In this document: positions 16,968-25,899 of the stretch, piece by piece | Layout: every line of letters starts with the position of its first letter | Position numbering within the stretch: position 1 is the stretch's first letter | Origin: Leptolyngbya sp. 'hensonii' | GTDB lineage: Bacteria; Cyanobacteriota; Cyanobacteriia; GCF-001939115 | Length of the DNA: 64,000 nucleotides | Reading direction: 5' to 3' | NCBI RefSeq assembly: GCF_001939115.1 | Contig: NZ_MQTZ01000005.1 | Location: 1 to 64,000 of the forward strand | The notes under the pieces: generated by a model | Seen by the model: only the letters and a program-made list of their open reading frames with translations | The model's database searches: none | Told to the model about the DNA's origin: nothing | Position numbers and translations under genes: made by a program

Positions 16968-18551
16968 ATGAGAGCTTTGCTACTCTGGCCGGTCATGCCG
17001 AATTCGTTTTGGTCCTACCAGGAAACTCTGGACTTGGCAGGGCTGCGGTCTACGAATCCACCACTTGGTTTACTTACAGTGGCGGCGATGCTGCCGTCCG
17101 ATTGGGAGATTCGCTTCGCCGATCGCAATGTCCGTTGTGAAACAGAGGATGATTGGGCCTGGTGTGATCTGGTTATCATTTCTGCCATGATTATCCAGCG
17201 GCAGGATTTTCGAGAACTGATCCAGAAAGGGGTCTTCCTGGGGAAGAAGGTCGCCGTGGGAGGGCCTTTCCCCACATCCGTGCCGGACTTTGCCCTCGAA
17301 TCGGGGGCCCACTATTTGATCCTAGATGAGGGAGAATGTACCCTGCCTCTGTTTCTGGAAGCCCTGGAACGGGGAGAACCCGAGGGGATCTTCCGATCTG
17401 CTGAAAAGCCTGATGTCACCCAGACCCCGATCGCCCGCTTCGACCTGCTGGACTTGAACGCCTACCTGGCCATCACGGTTCAGTTTTCCCGGGGTTGTCC
17501 TTTCCAATGTGAGTTCTGTGACATCATCAACCTCTATGGGCGAAAACCCCGCACCAAGACCCCAGAACAGATGCTGGCTGAACTGGAAGTTCTCTATCAG
17601 ATGGGGTGGCGGCGGTATGTGTTCGTCGTGGATGATAACTTTATTGGCAACAAGCGGAATGCCAAGCTATTTTTGCAGGCCCTGATTCCCTGGATGGAGG
17701 AACATCAGTATCCCTTCATTCTGCTCACGGAAGCTTCCCTGAACCTGGCCGAGGATATGGAACTGGTCGAGTTAATGGTCAAGGCCGGTTTCACCCTGGT
17801 CTTCATGGGTATTGAAACCCCCGATACCGATAGTCTCCTGGGTATCAATAAAGTTCAGAACACCCGCCAGTCTCTGATTGACTCCTGCCATAAGATTACC
17901 CGTGCGGGTCTCCAGATCATGTCTGGCTTCATTATGGGCTTCGACAACGAACGTCCCGGTGCCGGTCAACGCATTCAACAATTCATTGATGACACGGGCA
18001 TTCCCCAATGCCAGTTCAGTTTGCTACAGGCGTTGCAAAATACGGCCATGTGGGAGCGACTGAAACAGGAGGGTCGGCTGACCGATAGCCTGAACACCTT
18101 CCACCAGGGAGCGATCATGAACTTTGTGCCCACCCGATCGGTGGAAGAGATTACTGAGGAATACATTGAAGCTTTCTGGGGGATTTACGAGCCCATGCCT
18201 TACCTGAAGCGCACATTCCGCCACTTTATGATGATGAATGGCTGGCGCGGTAAAACCTGCCGTCCGATCACCGGGAAAGAAGTGGGCTTATTCTTTGCCA
18301 TCTGCTGGCGACAGGGTATCACCCGCTCTACCTGGTTTCGGTTCTGGTGGCAGTTGGTCACGATCGCTCTGCTCAAGCCCCGTCTGTTCTACGACTACAT
18401 GACCACTCTGGGCGTCGGGGAGCATTTCTTTGCCTATCGGCATCAGGTGCGGGCCCAACTCCTGCAACAACTGGTCAAACTCAAGCAGACCAAGCCAGTG
18501 CCGGATCAGCCTCAAGTTGAAGCCGAAGCAACAGCCTGTGTCACGATTTGA
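16968..18551 (+). CDS. B12-binding-domain radical SAM protein
   Basis: Residues 1-130 look like a cobalamin-binding Rossmann domain (RALLLWPVMP; VVISAMIIQRQDF; KKVAVGGPFPT), lacking the classic DXHXXG. The radical SAM core has CX3CX2C in RGCPFQCEFCDI (about residue 183 onward), followed by the C-terminal extension typical of DUF4070-type proteins (FMMMNGWRGKTCR). Substrate unknown; relatives include hopanoid-modifying enzymes such as HpnP and HpnR. The start MRALLLWP at 16968 is preferred over ATG 16956 or TTG 16932, since relatives begin there and GGGGGTG lies just upstream. Confidence 0.85.
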   Translation: MRALLLWPVMPNSFWSYQETLDLAGLRSTNPPLGLLTVAAMLPSDWEIRFADRNVRCETEDDWAWCDLVIISAMIIQRQDFRELIQKGVFLGKKVAVGGPFPTSVPDFALESGAHYLILDEGECTLPLFLEALERGEPEGIFRSAEKPDVTQTPIARFDLLDLNAYLAITVQFSRGCPFQCEFCDIINLYGRKPRTKTPEQMLAELEVLYQMGWRRYVFVVDDNFIGNKRNAKLFLQALIPWMEEHQYPFILLTEASLNLAEDMELVELMVKAGFTLVFMGIETPDTDSLLGINKVQNTRQSLIDSCHKITRAGLQIMSGFIMGFDNERPGAGQRIQQFIDDTGIPQCQFSLLQALQNTAMWERLKQEGRLTDSLNTFHQGAIMNFVPTRSVEEITEEYIEAFWGIYEPMPYLKRTFRHFMMMNGWRGKTCRPITGKEVGLFFAICWRQGITRSTWFRFWWQLVTIALLKPRLFYDYMTTLGVGEHFFAYRHQVRAQLLQQLVKLKQTKPVPDQPQVEAEATACVTI

Positions 18552-18569
18552 TGCGGAGGTTGGCAAAGT

Positions 18570-20219
18570 TCAAGCCGGGAATTTCTGGGAGGTCTCTTCC
18601 TCCCAGTCGATTTTGATCCGATCGCGCCCTTCCTGCTTGGCCTGATAAAGGAGGCGATCGGCCTGGTTGATGAACTGATCCGTGGTGATGTCACCGGTTG
18701 GACACAAACTCACAATGCCCATACTGAGGGTGACGTAGGGACGAACCAGGGAACCCCGATGTTCAATCTGCAACTCATAAATCCGGCTCTGGATACGCTT
18801 TCCCACGGTCACTGCTCCCTGTAAATCCGTATTCTGCAGTACCACCATGAATTCTTCGCCCCCATAGCGGGCTGCCAGATCCGACGATCGCTCAACGGCC
18901 TGGCCAATCACTGCCGCAATTTGCTGCAAACAGGCATCACCAGCCTGATGACCATAGGCATCATTGTATTTTTTGAAATAATCTACGTCGCAAAGCAGTA
19001 AAGAAATCGGAAATTTTTCCCGTTTGGCTTGCAGCCAGGCCTGCGCCAAGAACTCATTAAATCGACGCCGGTTCGCCAGTTGGGTCAGAGTATCTGAATT
19101 GGCTAGCTGGTAAAGTTGCTGGTTCGCTGTCAGTAACTCCTGGGTGCGGTCCGCCACTTTTTGTTCCAGGGTGCGGGAATATTCTTCCAATTGGCGATTT
19201 TGGGCTTCCAGGGTGACCGTATAGTGGCTGATATCTGTCATCATCGTGTTCAGAGTATCTGCTAGAAAGCCCAACTCGTCATTGCTCTGAACATGGACAG
19301 CGAAATTATAGTCGTGGTCTCGAATCCGCTGGGCGATCGCCTGGAGTTGGACCAGGGGGTGGGCTAGTTGACGGGCCAGCAGGAGAGCCAGCAAAGTTGA
19401 AATGGCAAAACTGATTCCGACAAAAGCAGCGCAAGCAGATTGCAATTTTTGGATCTCATCCGCTTCGGTTTTGGCCATATAGTCCAGCCCCAAAACCGCG
19501 ATCGTTTGGCCTGTCTGATCCTTAATCGGAATTGCGGCAGTGACAGAGGTATAGAAACTATCCGTGAAAAAATCTTGCGTCACCTGGACCTGTCCGTCAA
19601 AGGCCAATCGAAATACTGGATCTGGCGACACATACAACTGACCGATCGGCAACCCCTGCCAGTAGTTTACCTGGGGGTCCGGGGTCGAGGAAGCCAGAAA
19701 CTTCAACACCCGACGATCGGGAGATTCTGGAGTGGTCACCAGCAAATACGTACCAATTCGTTTGGGGTCCACAGATTTCCCAATAAAAATCTGGGGATAG
19801 ATCTTCCGGGGAGGATAGACCTGCTGGCGACTGGCGTAATCAATTTTGCGCAAAATTTGCACAAGGCGCTGAAAATCTGCGGACCTGTGATAGCGTTGGG
19901 CAACATCTACGGGCAAACTATCCAGAGTTGCCCCAGAGGCAATTTGCTGGATGGCTGCTGGCGTCACCTGAGACTCGATCTCAATGGCAGTTTTCAACCG
20001 CACGATCGCGGCTCGACTTTCATCATCGAATAAATAGGCACCCGTCCGTCCGACATCCGCCAATCGCCCAGTCATCTGGCGAATCACCAGGCGATACGTT
20101 GCAGAGTAGAAGAAAGAAACACTGGCCGTTGCAATCCCGACTGCCAATGTAGCAATCATTAAACCAAGCTTAATGCCAAACGGGATGCGTACAGGCCGAC
20201 CAACCGACTTATTTGCCAT
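18570..20219 (-). CDS. Membrane diguanylate cyclase with periplasmic sensor and HAMP domain
   Basis: Order: TM helix 1 (about 14-40), periplasmic sensor of about 220 residues (Cache-like in layout), TM helix 2 (about 262-282), HAMP (283-335), short coiled coil, GGDEF domain from about 370. The active site is GGEEF (453-457), a functional variant. An inhibitory I-site RSSD (444-447) stands exactly five residues before it, so product feedback is expected. The reaction is two GTP to c-di-GMP. The sensed ligand is unknown. Monocistronic, convergent with the radical SAM gene. Confidence 0.92.
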   Translation of the reverse strand: MANKSVGRPVRIPFGIKLGLMIATLAVGIATASVSFFYSATYRLVIRQMTGRLADVGRTGAYLFDDESRAAIVRLKTAIEIESQVTPAAIQQIASGATLDSLPVDVAQRYHRSADFQRLVQILRKIDYASRQQVYPPRKIYPQIFIGKSVDPKRIGTYLLVTTPESPDRRVLKFLASSTPDPQVNYWQGLPIGQLYVSPDPVFRLAFDGQVQVTQDFFTDSFYTSVTAAIPIKDQTGQTIAVLGLDYMAKTEADEIQKLQSACAAFVGISFAISTLLALLLARQLAHPLVQLQAIAQRIRDHDYNFAVHVQSNDELGFLADTLNTMMTDISHYTVTLEAQNRQLEEYSRTLEQKVADRTQELLTANQQLYQLANSDTLTQLANRRRFNEFLAQAWLQAKREKFPISLLLCDVDYFKKYNDAYGHQAGDACLQQIAAVIGQAVERSSDLAARYGGEEFMVVLQNTDLQGAVTVGKRIQSRIYELQIEHRGSLVRPYVTLSMGIVSLCPTGDITTDQFINQADRLLYQAKQEGRDRIKIDWEEETSQKFPA

Positions 20220-20481
20220 CAGGGTGAAATGGCCTCTTGCACCAACTATAACGGTCCTAATTTGATTTGTGAACGTTGAGTGAAGCTTGCCAGGGGTTAG
20301 GCATTGTTATCCCATTACAGATGTTGAGGCCAGCCCTATCCACTCTGGATCTGGAAAAAGGCAATTAACAAGGCACAAGATAATTTTACCCCTGAAAAAG
20401 ATTAGCTAACCCTTATGTCACAACCTACCTACCCCTACAGGCGGAGCAGGTCTGCAAGGCAGCGAAGTCGGATGCTTGATG

Positions 20482-21450
20482 TTATCCCCCTTCTGGATGC
20501 TTATATTCAATGACTAAATCAGGCAGCCCTTCCAAATGCTCGATCGGTTGCGCAGCCTCCAGGGGAGCAAACACCGTCAAACCCCGGTGGATACACTCGA
20601 CTTCGACGGGGGTGGTTCCGATTAAATCCCCATCGACATGGACTTTTTGCGGGGAGTCTGTGGTGATGAGAAACCGCCGATCGCGGAGAAACCCAATTCC
20701 ATTGCGGGTGGTGGGGGCTCCAGCTAGGGCCGAGCTAAACAATTCGTAGGCGATCGCAAAAGAATGCATCACATTTTCTGGTGCCAGAATCGTCAGGTCG
20801 AGTAACCCATCATCAAAAATAATTTGGGCCGGTCCCTGAGCCAGAATGGAGGTGGGAGGCGCAGCATTGGCAACGGAGACGGATGCTGCTGAGACGGTAA
20901 TCACTCGATCGTCGGTCTCAATTCGGGTTTCAAATAGCTCTAAATTTTTGACCTGATCCAGAGCCGCCAGAATATAGGCCAGGTTGCCCAGTCGGTTTTT
21001 GGCTTCCCGATCAGCAATCTCGATCGTTTCGGCTTCAAACCCGACATCCATTTTCAAAATCATCGGCTTGCCGTTGCAGCGAGCTGCATCCAGGGTGCGG
21101 GTTGTCCCTGCTAAAATCACCTGGCAGGCTGCCTCTATGCCTGTGGGGATGCCGGTGGCATTGGCGAAAGCATTGGCGGTGCCTCGGGGAATGACGCCCA
21201 GGGGAATTGTCGTCCCAATCAGAGGGGTGGCTGCAGCCGAGAGGGTGCCATCCCCACCGGAGGCCAGAATAGCCTCAGCACCCTGTTCCACAGCAGTCTT
21301 GGCCAGTTGGCCCACGTCGGTTTCGGGATCAGTGATGTGAATCTCCAGATCGATCGCCGGTTCTAGAATTGACCTGATGATTTCCAGATCGATTTCCGGG
21401 TTCCGTTGCCCCGCAACGGGATTGAAAATCAAGCAGGCTGAGCGTCGCAT
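20482..21450 (-). CDS. Diacylglycerol kinase-family lipid kinase (YegS/BmrU type)
   Basis: The catalytic fold begins NPVAGQRNPE; the nucleotide-binding motif GGDGT is at residues 65-69 and PRGTANAFA at 88-96. These are hallmarks of DAGK/sphingosine-kinase-like lipid kinases. The C-terminal beta domain contains DGLLDLTIL and VHVDGDLIGTTPVEVE. The protein has no membrane span; it probably acts peripherally on the membrane. The exact lipid substrate cannot be assigned. Divergent from the GH13 gene over a 246-bp region. Confidence 0.88.
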   Translation of the reverse strand: MRRSACLIFNPVAGQRNPEIDLEIIRSILEPAIDLEIHITDPETDVGQLAKTAVEQGAEAILASGGDGTLSAAATPLIGTTIPLGVIPRGTANAFANATGIPTGIEAACQVILAGTTRTLDAARCNGKPMILKMDVGFEAETIEIADREAKNRLGNLAYILAALDQVKNLELFETRIETDDRVITVSAASVSVANAAPPTSILAQGPAQIIFDDGLLDLTILAPENVMHSFAIAYELFSSALAGAPTTRNGIGFLRDRRFLITTDSPQKVHVDGDLIGTTPVEVECIHRGLTVFAPLEAAQPIEHLEGLPDLVIEYKHPEGG

Positions 21451-21530
21451 AGGTTAATTTTGGGGGTGAACAGGGAAGGATTAGGAATCCTATCCTTTCC
21501 ACTGTCTCTGGATGGCACTGTTTCAGTCAA

Positions 21531-21616
21531 GGCGCAAAAGAGGGAGTTGCCGCATGCTTAAAATACTTCCTGGGTAGGATTTAATCTCCCGATCCTTGGA
21601 TGAAACTTGACTGAAA
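21531..21616. promoter_or_regulatory. Paired inverted 11-mers between lipid kinase and GH13 genes
   Basis: TTTCAGTCAAG at 21531-21541 is the exact reverse complement of CTTGACTGAAA at 21606-21616; centres are 75 bp apart, about seven helical turns. This is suggestive of a looping pair of operator sites, but no regulator is known. Confidence 0.4.
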
Positions 21617-21696
21617 TAGCCCATAATCCTGGGGCAAAAACGCAGGCGAATGATCTGGTTGGCTGACAAAACTCCTCAATTACTTAAGTTAAACCT

Positions 21697-23628
21697 ATGG
21701 TTTCCACCCCATCTTCTTTGTCTCCCAAGGCTTCATCTGGCCTGGAGAATGCATCCACTGAATTCATTCAGTCTCAGATAGACGCTCAAAAACAGGATAC
21801 GGATATTGACCTGGAGTTTTTGTACACCAGAGATATTGAATTTCGGCAGGAAACGATTTACTTCATTGTCGTCGATCGCTTCTTTGATGGGGATCCAGAC
21901 AACAGTGAGGGGCCGAACCCGGAACTCTATGACCCCGATGGGCAGGATTGGGGACGCTACTGGGGCGGCGATCTGCAAGGGGTGATTGAAAAGCTGGATT
22001 ACCTGAAAAATATGGGGGTGACGGCCCTCTGGCTGACCCCCTTATTTGAACAGATTGAGGATCTATTTGTCACCAGTGCAGCCATTCATGGGTACTGGAT
22101 TCGGGATTTTAAGCGCCTGAATCCCCGGTTCATTGGCAAGGATGAAAATCCTTCCCTGAATGCCACGCAAGAAACCCGTAATACCACTTTCGATCGTCTG
22201 ATTGCAGAGTTGCACAAGCGCAAGATGAAACTGGTGCTGGATATTGTCTGCAACCACAGTTCGCCGGATGTCAGTGGCCACAAAGGAGAACTCTTTGACG
22301 ATGGGGTGAAAATTGCCGATTTCAATAATGACAAGGACAACTGGTATCACCACTACGGAGAAGTGACCGACTGGGAGAATGAGTGGCAGATTCAGAACTG
22401 TGAACTGGCAGGGCTGGCCACGTTCAATGAAAACAATATCCAATACCGTAACTACATCAAGTCCGCAATCAAACAGTGGCTGGATCGGGGGGTGGATGCT
22501 CTGCGCGTTGATACGGTCAAACACATGCCCATCTGGTTCTGGCAGGAGTTTAACGCGGATATGCAGGCCCACCGACCGGATGTCTTCATTTTTGGCGAAT
22601 GGATTTACAACCATCCCGCTGACGATCGCTCCGTTGAATTTGCCAATTGCTCTGGCATGACGCTGTTGGATTTTGGCCTCTGTGTGGCAATCCGGGGGGC
22701 GCTGGCCCAGGGTGCAGAGGCCGGATTTCACCTGGTGCAGGATATTCTCAATCAGGATGCGAACTACGGGGGAGCGACTGAGCTAGTCACCTTCATCGAC
22801 AACCACGATATGCCCCGGTTCCAGTCGTTGAATCCTGATCCGGAGATGTTGCGGGTGGCGATCGCCTTAATCATGACCACCCGAGGGATTCCCTGTATCT
22901 ACTACGGTACAGAACAATATCTCCATGACGACACCAATGGGGGCCATGATCCCTACAACCGACCCATGATGAACGCCTGGGAGCAGGATACGGAGGTGTA
23001 TCGCTATATTCGCTTGCTGTCTGGATTACGGCGATTGAATCCGGCGGTGGCTCTGGGCAGCCAGTGGCAGAAGTACGTCACCCCAGATGTGTTCTGCTAT
23101 GTGCGGCGCTATGGCAATTGTGCCTGTTTTGTGGCGTTGAATCGGGGAGAGACCATTACCCTGGAGGCAGTTGCCACCGATTTGCCCGATGGAGAACATA
23201 CCTGTGTGTTGTCCCGGCGCAAATTTACGGTGCAGGATGGCATGATTCCTTCGTTGGAATTGGGCCGACGGGATGCGATCGTCCTTAGCCATGTGGGAGA
23301 ACGGGTGAAGGGCCAGACGATCGTCCGGGTGCAACTGAATGGGGTCAACACCCAACCGGGAGAGACGATCGTGGTTGTGGGAGACTGCCCGGAACTGGGC
23401 AACTGGGACATCACCGGGGCCTATCCCCTGGAGTACATCAACTCCAATACCTGGTTTGCGGAAATTCCCTTCAATGAAAGTGCGGGTAAGCTGATTCACT
23501 ACAAGTACGCCATGTGGCGGGAAGGGCAATCGCCCCTGCGAGAAAACCTGGTGGCCCGCCATTGGGTGATTGCCAGTGAAGGAACGGTCAAATGGCGGGA
23601 TACCTGGGCTTCCGAACGGGAAGCATGA
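21697..23628 (+). CDS. GH13 alpha-amylase-family enzyme with C-terminal CBM20 starch-binding domain
   Basis: A (beta/alpha)8 glycoside hydrolase: DIVCNHSS (182-189), nucleophile D272 in ALRVDTVKH, acid/base E301 in FIFGEW and D371 in FIDNHD are all present. Residues from about 540 form a CBM20 module (VRVQLNGV...VVVGDCPELGNWD...LIHYKYAMW). Related architectures are alpha-amylases and cyclodextrin glucanotransferases; the domain set here lacks the CGTase D domain. There is no signal peptide, so it likely acts on glycogen or starch-like glucan in the cytoplasm. Hydrolase versus transferase cannot be decided from sequence. Confidence 0.9.
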   Translation: MVSTPSSLSPKASSGLENASTEFIQSQIDAQKQDTDIDLEFLYTRDIEFRQETIYFIVVDRFFDGDPDNSEGPNPELYDPDGQDWGRYWGGDLQGVIEKLDYLKNMGVTALWLTPLFEQIEDLFVTSAAIHGYWIRDFKRLNPRFIGKDENPSLNATQETRNTTFDRLIAELHKRKMKLVLDIVCNHSSPDVSGHKGELFDDGVKIADFNNDKDNWYHHYGEVTDWENEWQIQNCELAGLATFNENNIQYRNYIKSAIKQWLDRGVDALRVDTVKHMPIWFWQEFNADMQAHRPDVFIFGEWIYNHPADDRSVEFANCSGMTLLDFGLCVAIRGALAQGAEAGFHLVQDILNQDANYGGATELVTFIDNHDMPRFQSLNPDPEMLRVAIALIMTTRGIPCIYYGTEQYLHDDTNGGHDPYNRPMMNAWEQDTEVYRYIRLLSGLRRLNPAVALGSQWQKYVTPDVFCYVRRYGNCACFVALNRGETITLEAVATDLPDGEHTCVLSRRKFTVQDGMIPSLELGRRDAIVLSHVGERVKGQTIVRVQLNGVNTQPGETIVVVGDCPELGNWDITGAYPLEYINSNTWFAEIPFNESAGKLIHYKYAMWREGQSPLRENLVARHWVIASEGTVKWRDTWASEREA

Positions 23629-23682
23629 TAGGAAACTCTCACATGGTTAAATTGCTATGCAAATTTCTGGCTCAATGGAAGA

Positions 23683-24264
23683 GTGAGGTTAAAATCATTC
23701 AAACAAGTAGAAGTCTTGCCGCTCAATAGACCTGTGATTGTATCCCGACTGTTGCGGAAAACCTTGCTACCTTATCACTCCCACCTGACTGTTGTTGTTC
23801 TTCCTGATGAAACGACTGCTTTTGAAGCCTATCGGCTTCTCCAGGTTCATGGGATCTCCCCAGAACATCTGGCGATCGTGGGGGAAGGCTACAGCAGTCC
23901 TGATTTGGTTGGCTTGTTACAACCCATGCAAATTGCTGTTCGTAAGGCTCGTGAATTGTCCTTCTTAGCCGGTACGCTGGGCTCGATCGCGGGTCTGACT
24001 TCAGTTGTGGTTCTGGCAGCCGGTTTAGGATTTCCACTGACCTCCACCCTGGTGCTCCTGATCCCAGCAGGGGGAATTGTGGCAGGATTCTGGGGAGCCG
24101 TTCTGGGAGCCCTGATTGGCTTTTTTGGTGAAGGGAGTACCTCCGGCGTGTATCGTCACTATCTGCGCCAGGGACGTTATCTGCTCATGATGGAGGGGCC
24201 AGAAAAGCTGATTGACTGGGCCCATGAAATTTTAAGTAACACCTCCCACTTTTCCGGTCGATAG
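23683..24264 (+). CDS. Membrane protein with glycine-zipper helices
   Basis: A soluble N-terminal alpha/beta part (TVVVLPDETTAFEAYRLLQVHGI, about residues 35-65) recalls the general-stress-protein-17M-like fold. Two long hydrophobic glycine-rich helices follow (about 92-150). The frame opens at GTG 23683; GTG 23734 is an alternative start and would remove 17 residues. Function unknown. Same strand as GH13 but 54 bp later. Confidence 0.65.
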   Translation: MRLKSFKQVEVLPLNRPVIVSRLLRKTLLPYHSHLTVVVLPDETTAFEAYRLLQVHGISPEHLAIVGEGYSSPDLVGLLQPMQIAVRKARELSFLAGTLGSIAGLTSVVVLAAGLGFPLTSTLVLLIPAGGIVAGFWGAVLGALIGFFGEGSTSGVYRHYLRQGRYLLMMEGPEKLIDWAHEILSNTSHFSGR

Positions 24265-24348
24265 GAAGGGTCTTCCCGTTGGGATCAAAATTCAATGAAA
24301 TTCAAGGGTTAATTCGTTTAACTCACAAACTCCAGTGGAGAACCGGAG

Positions 24349-24378
24349 TATAATGGGGCTGCACCTGAATTCAGGTGC
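24349..24378 (+). promoter_or_regulatory. Promoter -10 box and perfect palindrome upstream of rrf2
   Basis: TATAAT at 24349-24354 is followed at 24361-24378 by GCACCTGAATTCAGGTGC, a perfect 18-bp palindrome that would cover the transcription start. No good -35 hexamer stands at the usual spacing. It lies 44 bp before the Rrf2 start codon, well placed for autoregulation. Confidence 0.6.
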
Positions 24379-24422
24379 TCAAATTGCTTAGCCTATAACC
24401 CTGTTCTGGAACTGGATTATTT

Positions 24423-24860
24423 GTGGAACTTTCTTGCAAAAGTGAATACGCCCTTCTGGCTCTGTTGGAATTAGCTGCCCACTATAACAGTGCCGAGCCA
24501 CTGCAAATTCGTCAGATTGCTGCCCAGCAGAACATTCCCGATCGCTACCTGGAACAACTTCTGGCCACGCTGCGGCGCTGCGGCATTGTCCGGAGCCAGC
24601 GAGGAGCTCGGGGTGGTTACATCCTGGCCCGTGAGCCCTGGAAAATTACTTTATTTGAAGCCATGAGTTGCATCGAGGGCGCAGATTCTCAACAAACAGA
24701 GCATAATGCTGCCACCCGCACCATGGAGAGTATGGTTATCCGGGAGATCTGGCAAGAAGCCGATCGGGCGACAGCCTCTGTCATGCAGAAATACACTTTA
24801 CAAGATCTGGCAGAAAAACGAGATGCCAGACGGCAGTTAGATATCATGTACTACATTTAA
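24423..24860 (+). CDS. Rrf2-family transcriptional regulator
   Basis: A winged-helix regulator: MELSCKSEYALLALLELAAHY at the start, recognition region IPDRYLEQLLATLRRCGIVRSQRGARGGY (about residues 39-67). Cys residues occur at 5, about 53 and about 83, but the closely spaced three-Cys cluster motif of IscR is absent, so an Fe-S cofactor is doubtful; CymR-like regulators of cysteine metabolism also lack it. It precedes cysK by 87 bp on the same strand, so control of cysteine synthesis is a reasonable inference. The start is GTG 24423. Confidence 0.87.
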   Translation: MELSCKSEYALLALLELAAHYNSAEPLQIRQIAAQQNIPDRYLEQLLATLRRCGIVRSQRGARGGYILAREPWKITLFEAMSCIEGADSQQTEHNAATRTMESMVIREIWQEADRATASVMQKYTLQDLAEKRDARRQLDIMYYI

Positions 24861-24869
24861 GCCTTTGGG

Positions 24870-24914
24870 TTTTGAGTTTTGAATGTTGAATTCGGCTGAA
24901 CTCAAAACTCAAAA
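24870..24914 (+). repeat. 13-bp perfect inverted repeat between rrf2 and cysK
   Basis: TTTTGAGTTTTGA (24870-24882) and TCAAAACTCAAAA (24902-24914) with a 19-nt loop. It is A+T rich and not followed by a T-run in the plus direction, so operator, processing site or dispersed heptamer repeat are all possible. A similar A/T-rich heptamer repeat occurs at 37268. Confidence 0.55.
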
Positions 24915-24947
24915 TTTAGAAGTTAAACCTACAGAGGGAGTTAAGTC

Positions 24948-25895
24948 ATGCGAATTGCCCGCGACATCACTGATCTGGTTGGGCGTACACCACTCGTACA
25001 GTTAAATCGGATCCCCCAGGCAGAGGGGTGTGGGGCACAGATTGTGGTTAAGTTAGAGGGGATGAATCCTGCTGCTTCAGTCAAGGATCGCATTGGGGTC
25101 AATATGATCAATGCGGCAGAGCGGGAAGGGTTGATTAAACCAGGAAAAACAACTCTGGTGGAGCCTACCTCTGGGAATACCGGGATTGCCCTGGCAATGG
25201 TGACGGCAGCCCGAGGGTATCGCCTCATTCTGACCATGCCGGAGACGATGAGTTCGGAGCGGCGCGCCATGTTGCGGGCCTATGGGGCGGAACTGGAACT
25301 GACCCCAGGGATTGAAGGGATGGGGGGGTGCATTCGTCGGGCCCAACAATTGGTGGAAACCATCCCGAATTCTTACATGCTGCAACAATTTCGCAACCCG
25401 GCGAATCCTCAGACCCATCGGGAAACCACTGCGGAGGAAATTTGGGCCGATACGGATGGTCAGGTCGATTTTTTGATCGCGGGTGTGGGGACGGGGGGCA
25501 CCATTACTGGTGTGGCAGATGTGATTAAGCAGCGCAAGTCAACGTTTAAGGCGATCGCGGTGGAACCGGCCAACAGTCCCATCCTCTCCGGCGGCCAGCC
25601 CGGAGCCCACAAAATCCAGGGGATTGGGGCCGGGTTTGTTCCCCAGGTGCTGCGGACGGATTTGATCGATGAAGTCATTACGGTGACGGATGAAGATGCG
25701 ATCGCCTATGGTCGACGGTTGGCCCGTGAAGAAGGTCTGCTCTCCGGTATTTCCAGTGGGGCGGCCCTCTATGCTGCGATTAAGATTGGGAAACGCCCTG
25801 AGAATGCAGGTAAGCTGATCGTCATGGTGCAGCCCAGCTTTGGAGAGCGCTATCTGAGTACAGCCCTGTTCCAGGATCTGGAACCTGCCTCCTAA
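24948..25895 (+). CDS. cysK: Cysteine synthase A (O-acetylserine sulfhydrylase)
   Basis: A PLP enzyme making cysteine from O-acetylserine and sulfide. The PLP lysine lies in [10 protein letters not shown]; substrate loop [11 protein letters not shown], phosphate loop [11 protein letters not shown], and C-terminal [11 protein letters not shown] are all present. Length 315 aa is normal. A ribosome site (GAGGGAGT) precedes ATG 24948. The C-terminal end is convergent with the K+ channel gene (4-bp gap). Confidence 0.96.
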   Translation: MRIARDITDLVGRTPLVQLNRIPQAEGCGAQIVVKLEGMNPAASVKDRIGVNMINAAEREGLIKPGKTTLVEPTSGNTGIALAMVTAARGYRLILTMPETMSSERRAMLRAYGAELELTPGIEGMGGCIRRAQQLVETIPNSYMLQQFRNPANPQTHRETTAEEIWADTDGQVDFLIAGVGTGGTITGVADVIKQRKSTFKAIAVEPANSPILSGGQPGAHKIQGIGAGFVPQVLRTDLIDEVITVTDEDAIAYGRRLAREEGLLSGISSGAALYAAIKIGKRPENAGKLIVMVQPSFGERYLSTALFQDLEPAS

Positions 25896-25899
25896 TTTC

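Noticed and set aside
20415-20513. 32-codon ORF starting MSQPTYPYRRSRS
   Set aside because: Overlaps the end of the lipid kinase gene on the other strand, has no ribosome site and no known family.
24861-24947. tRNA or small RNA gene between rrf2 and cysK
   Set aside because: Only an A/T-rich hairpin is present; no cloverleaf can be drawn.
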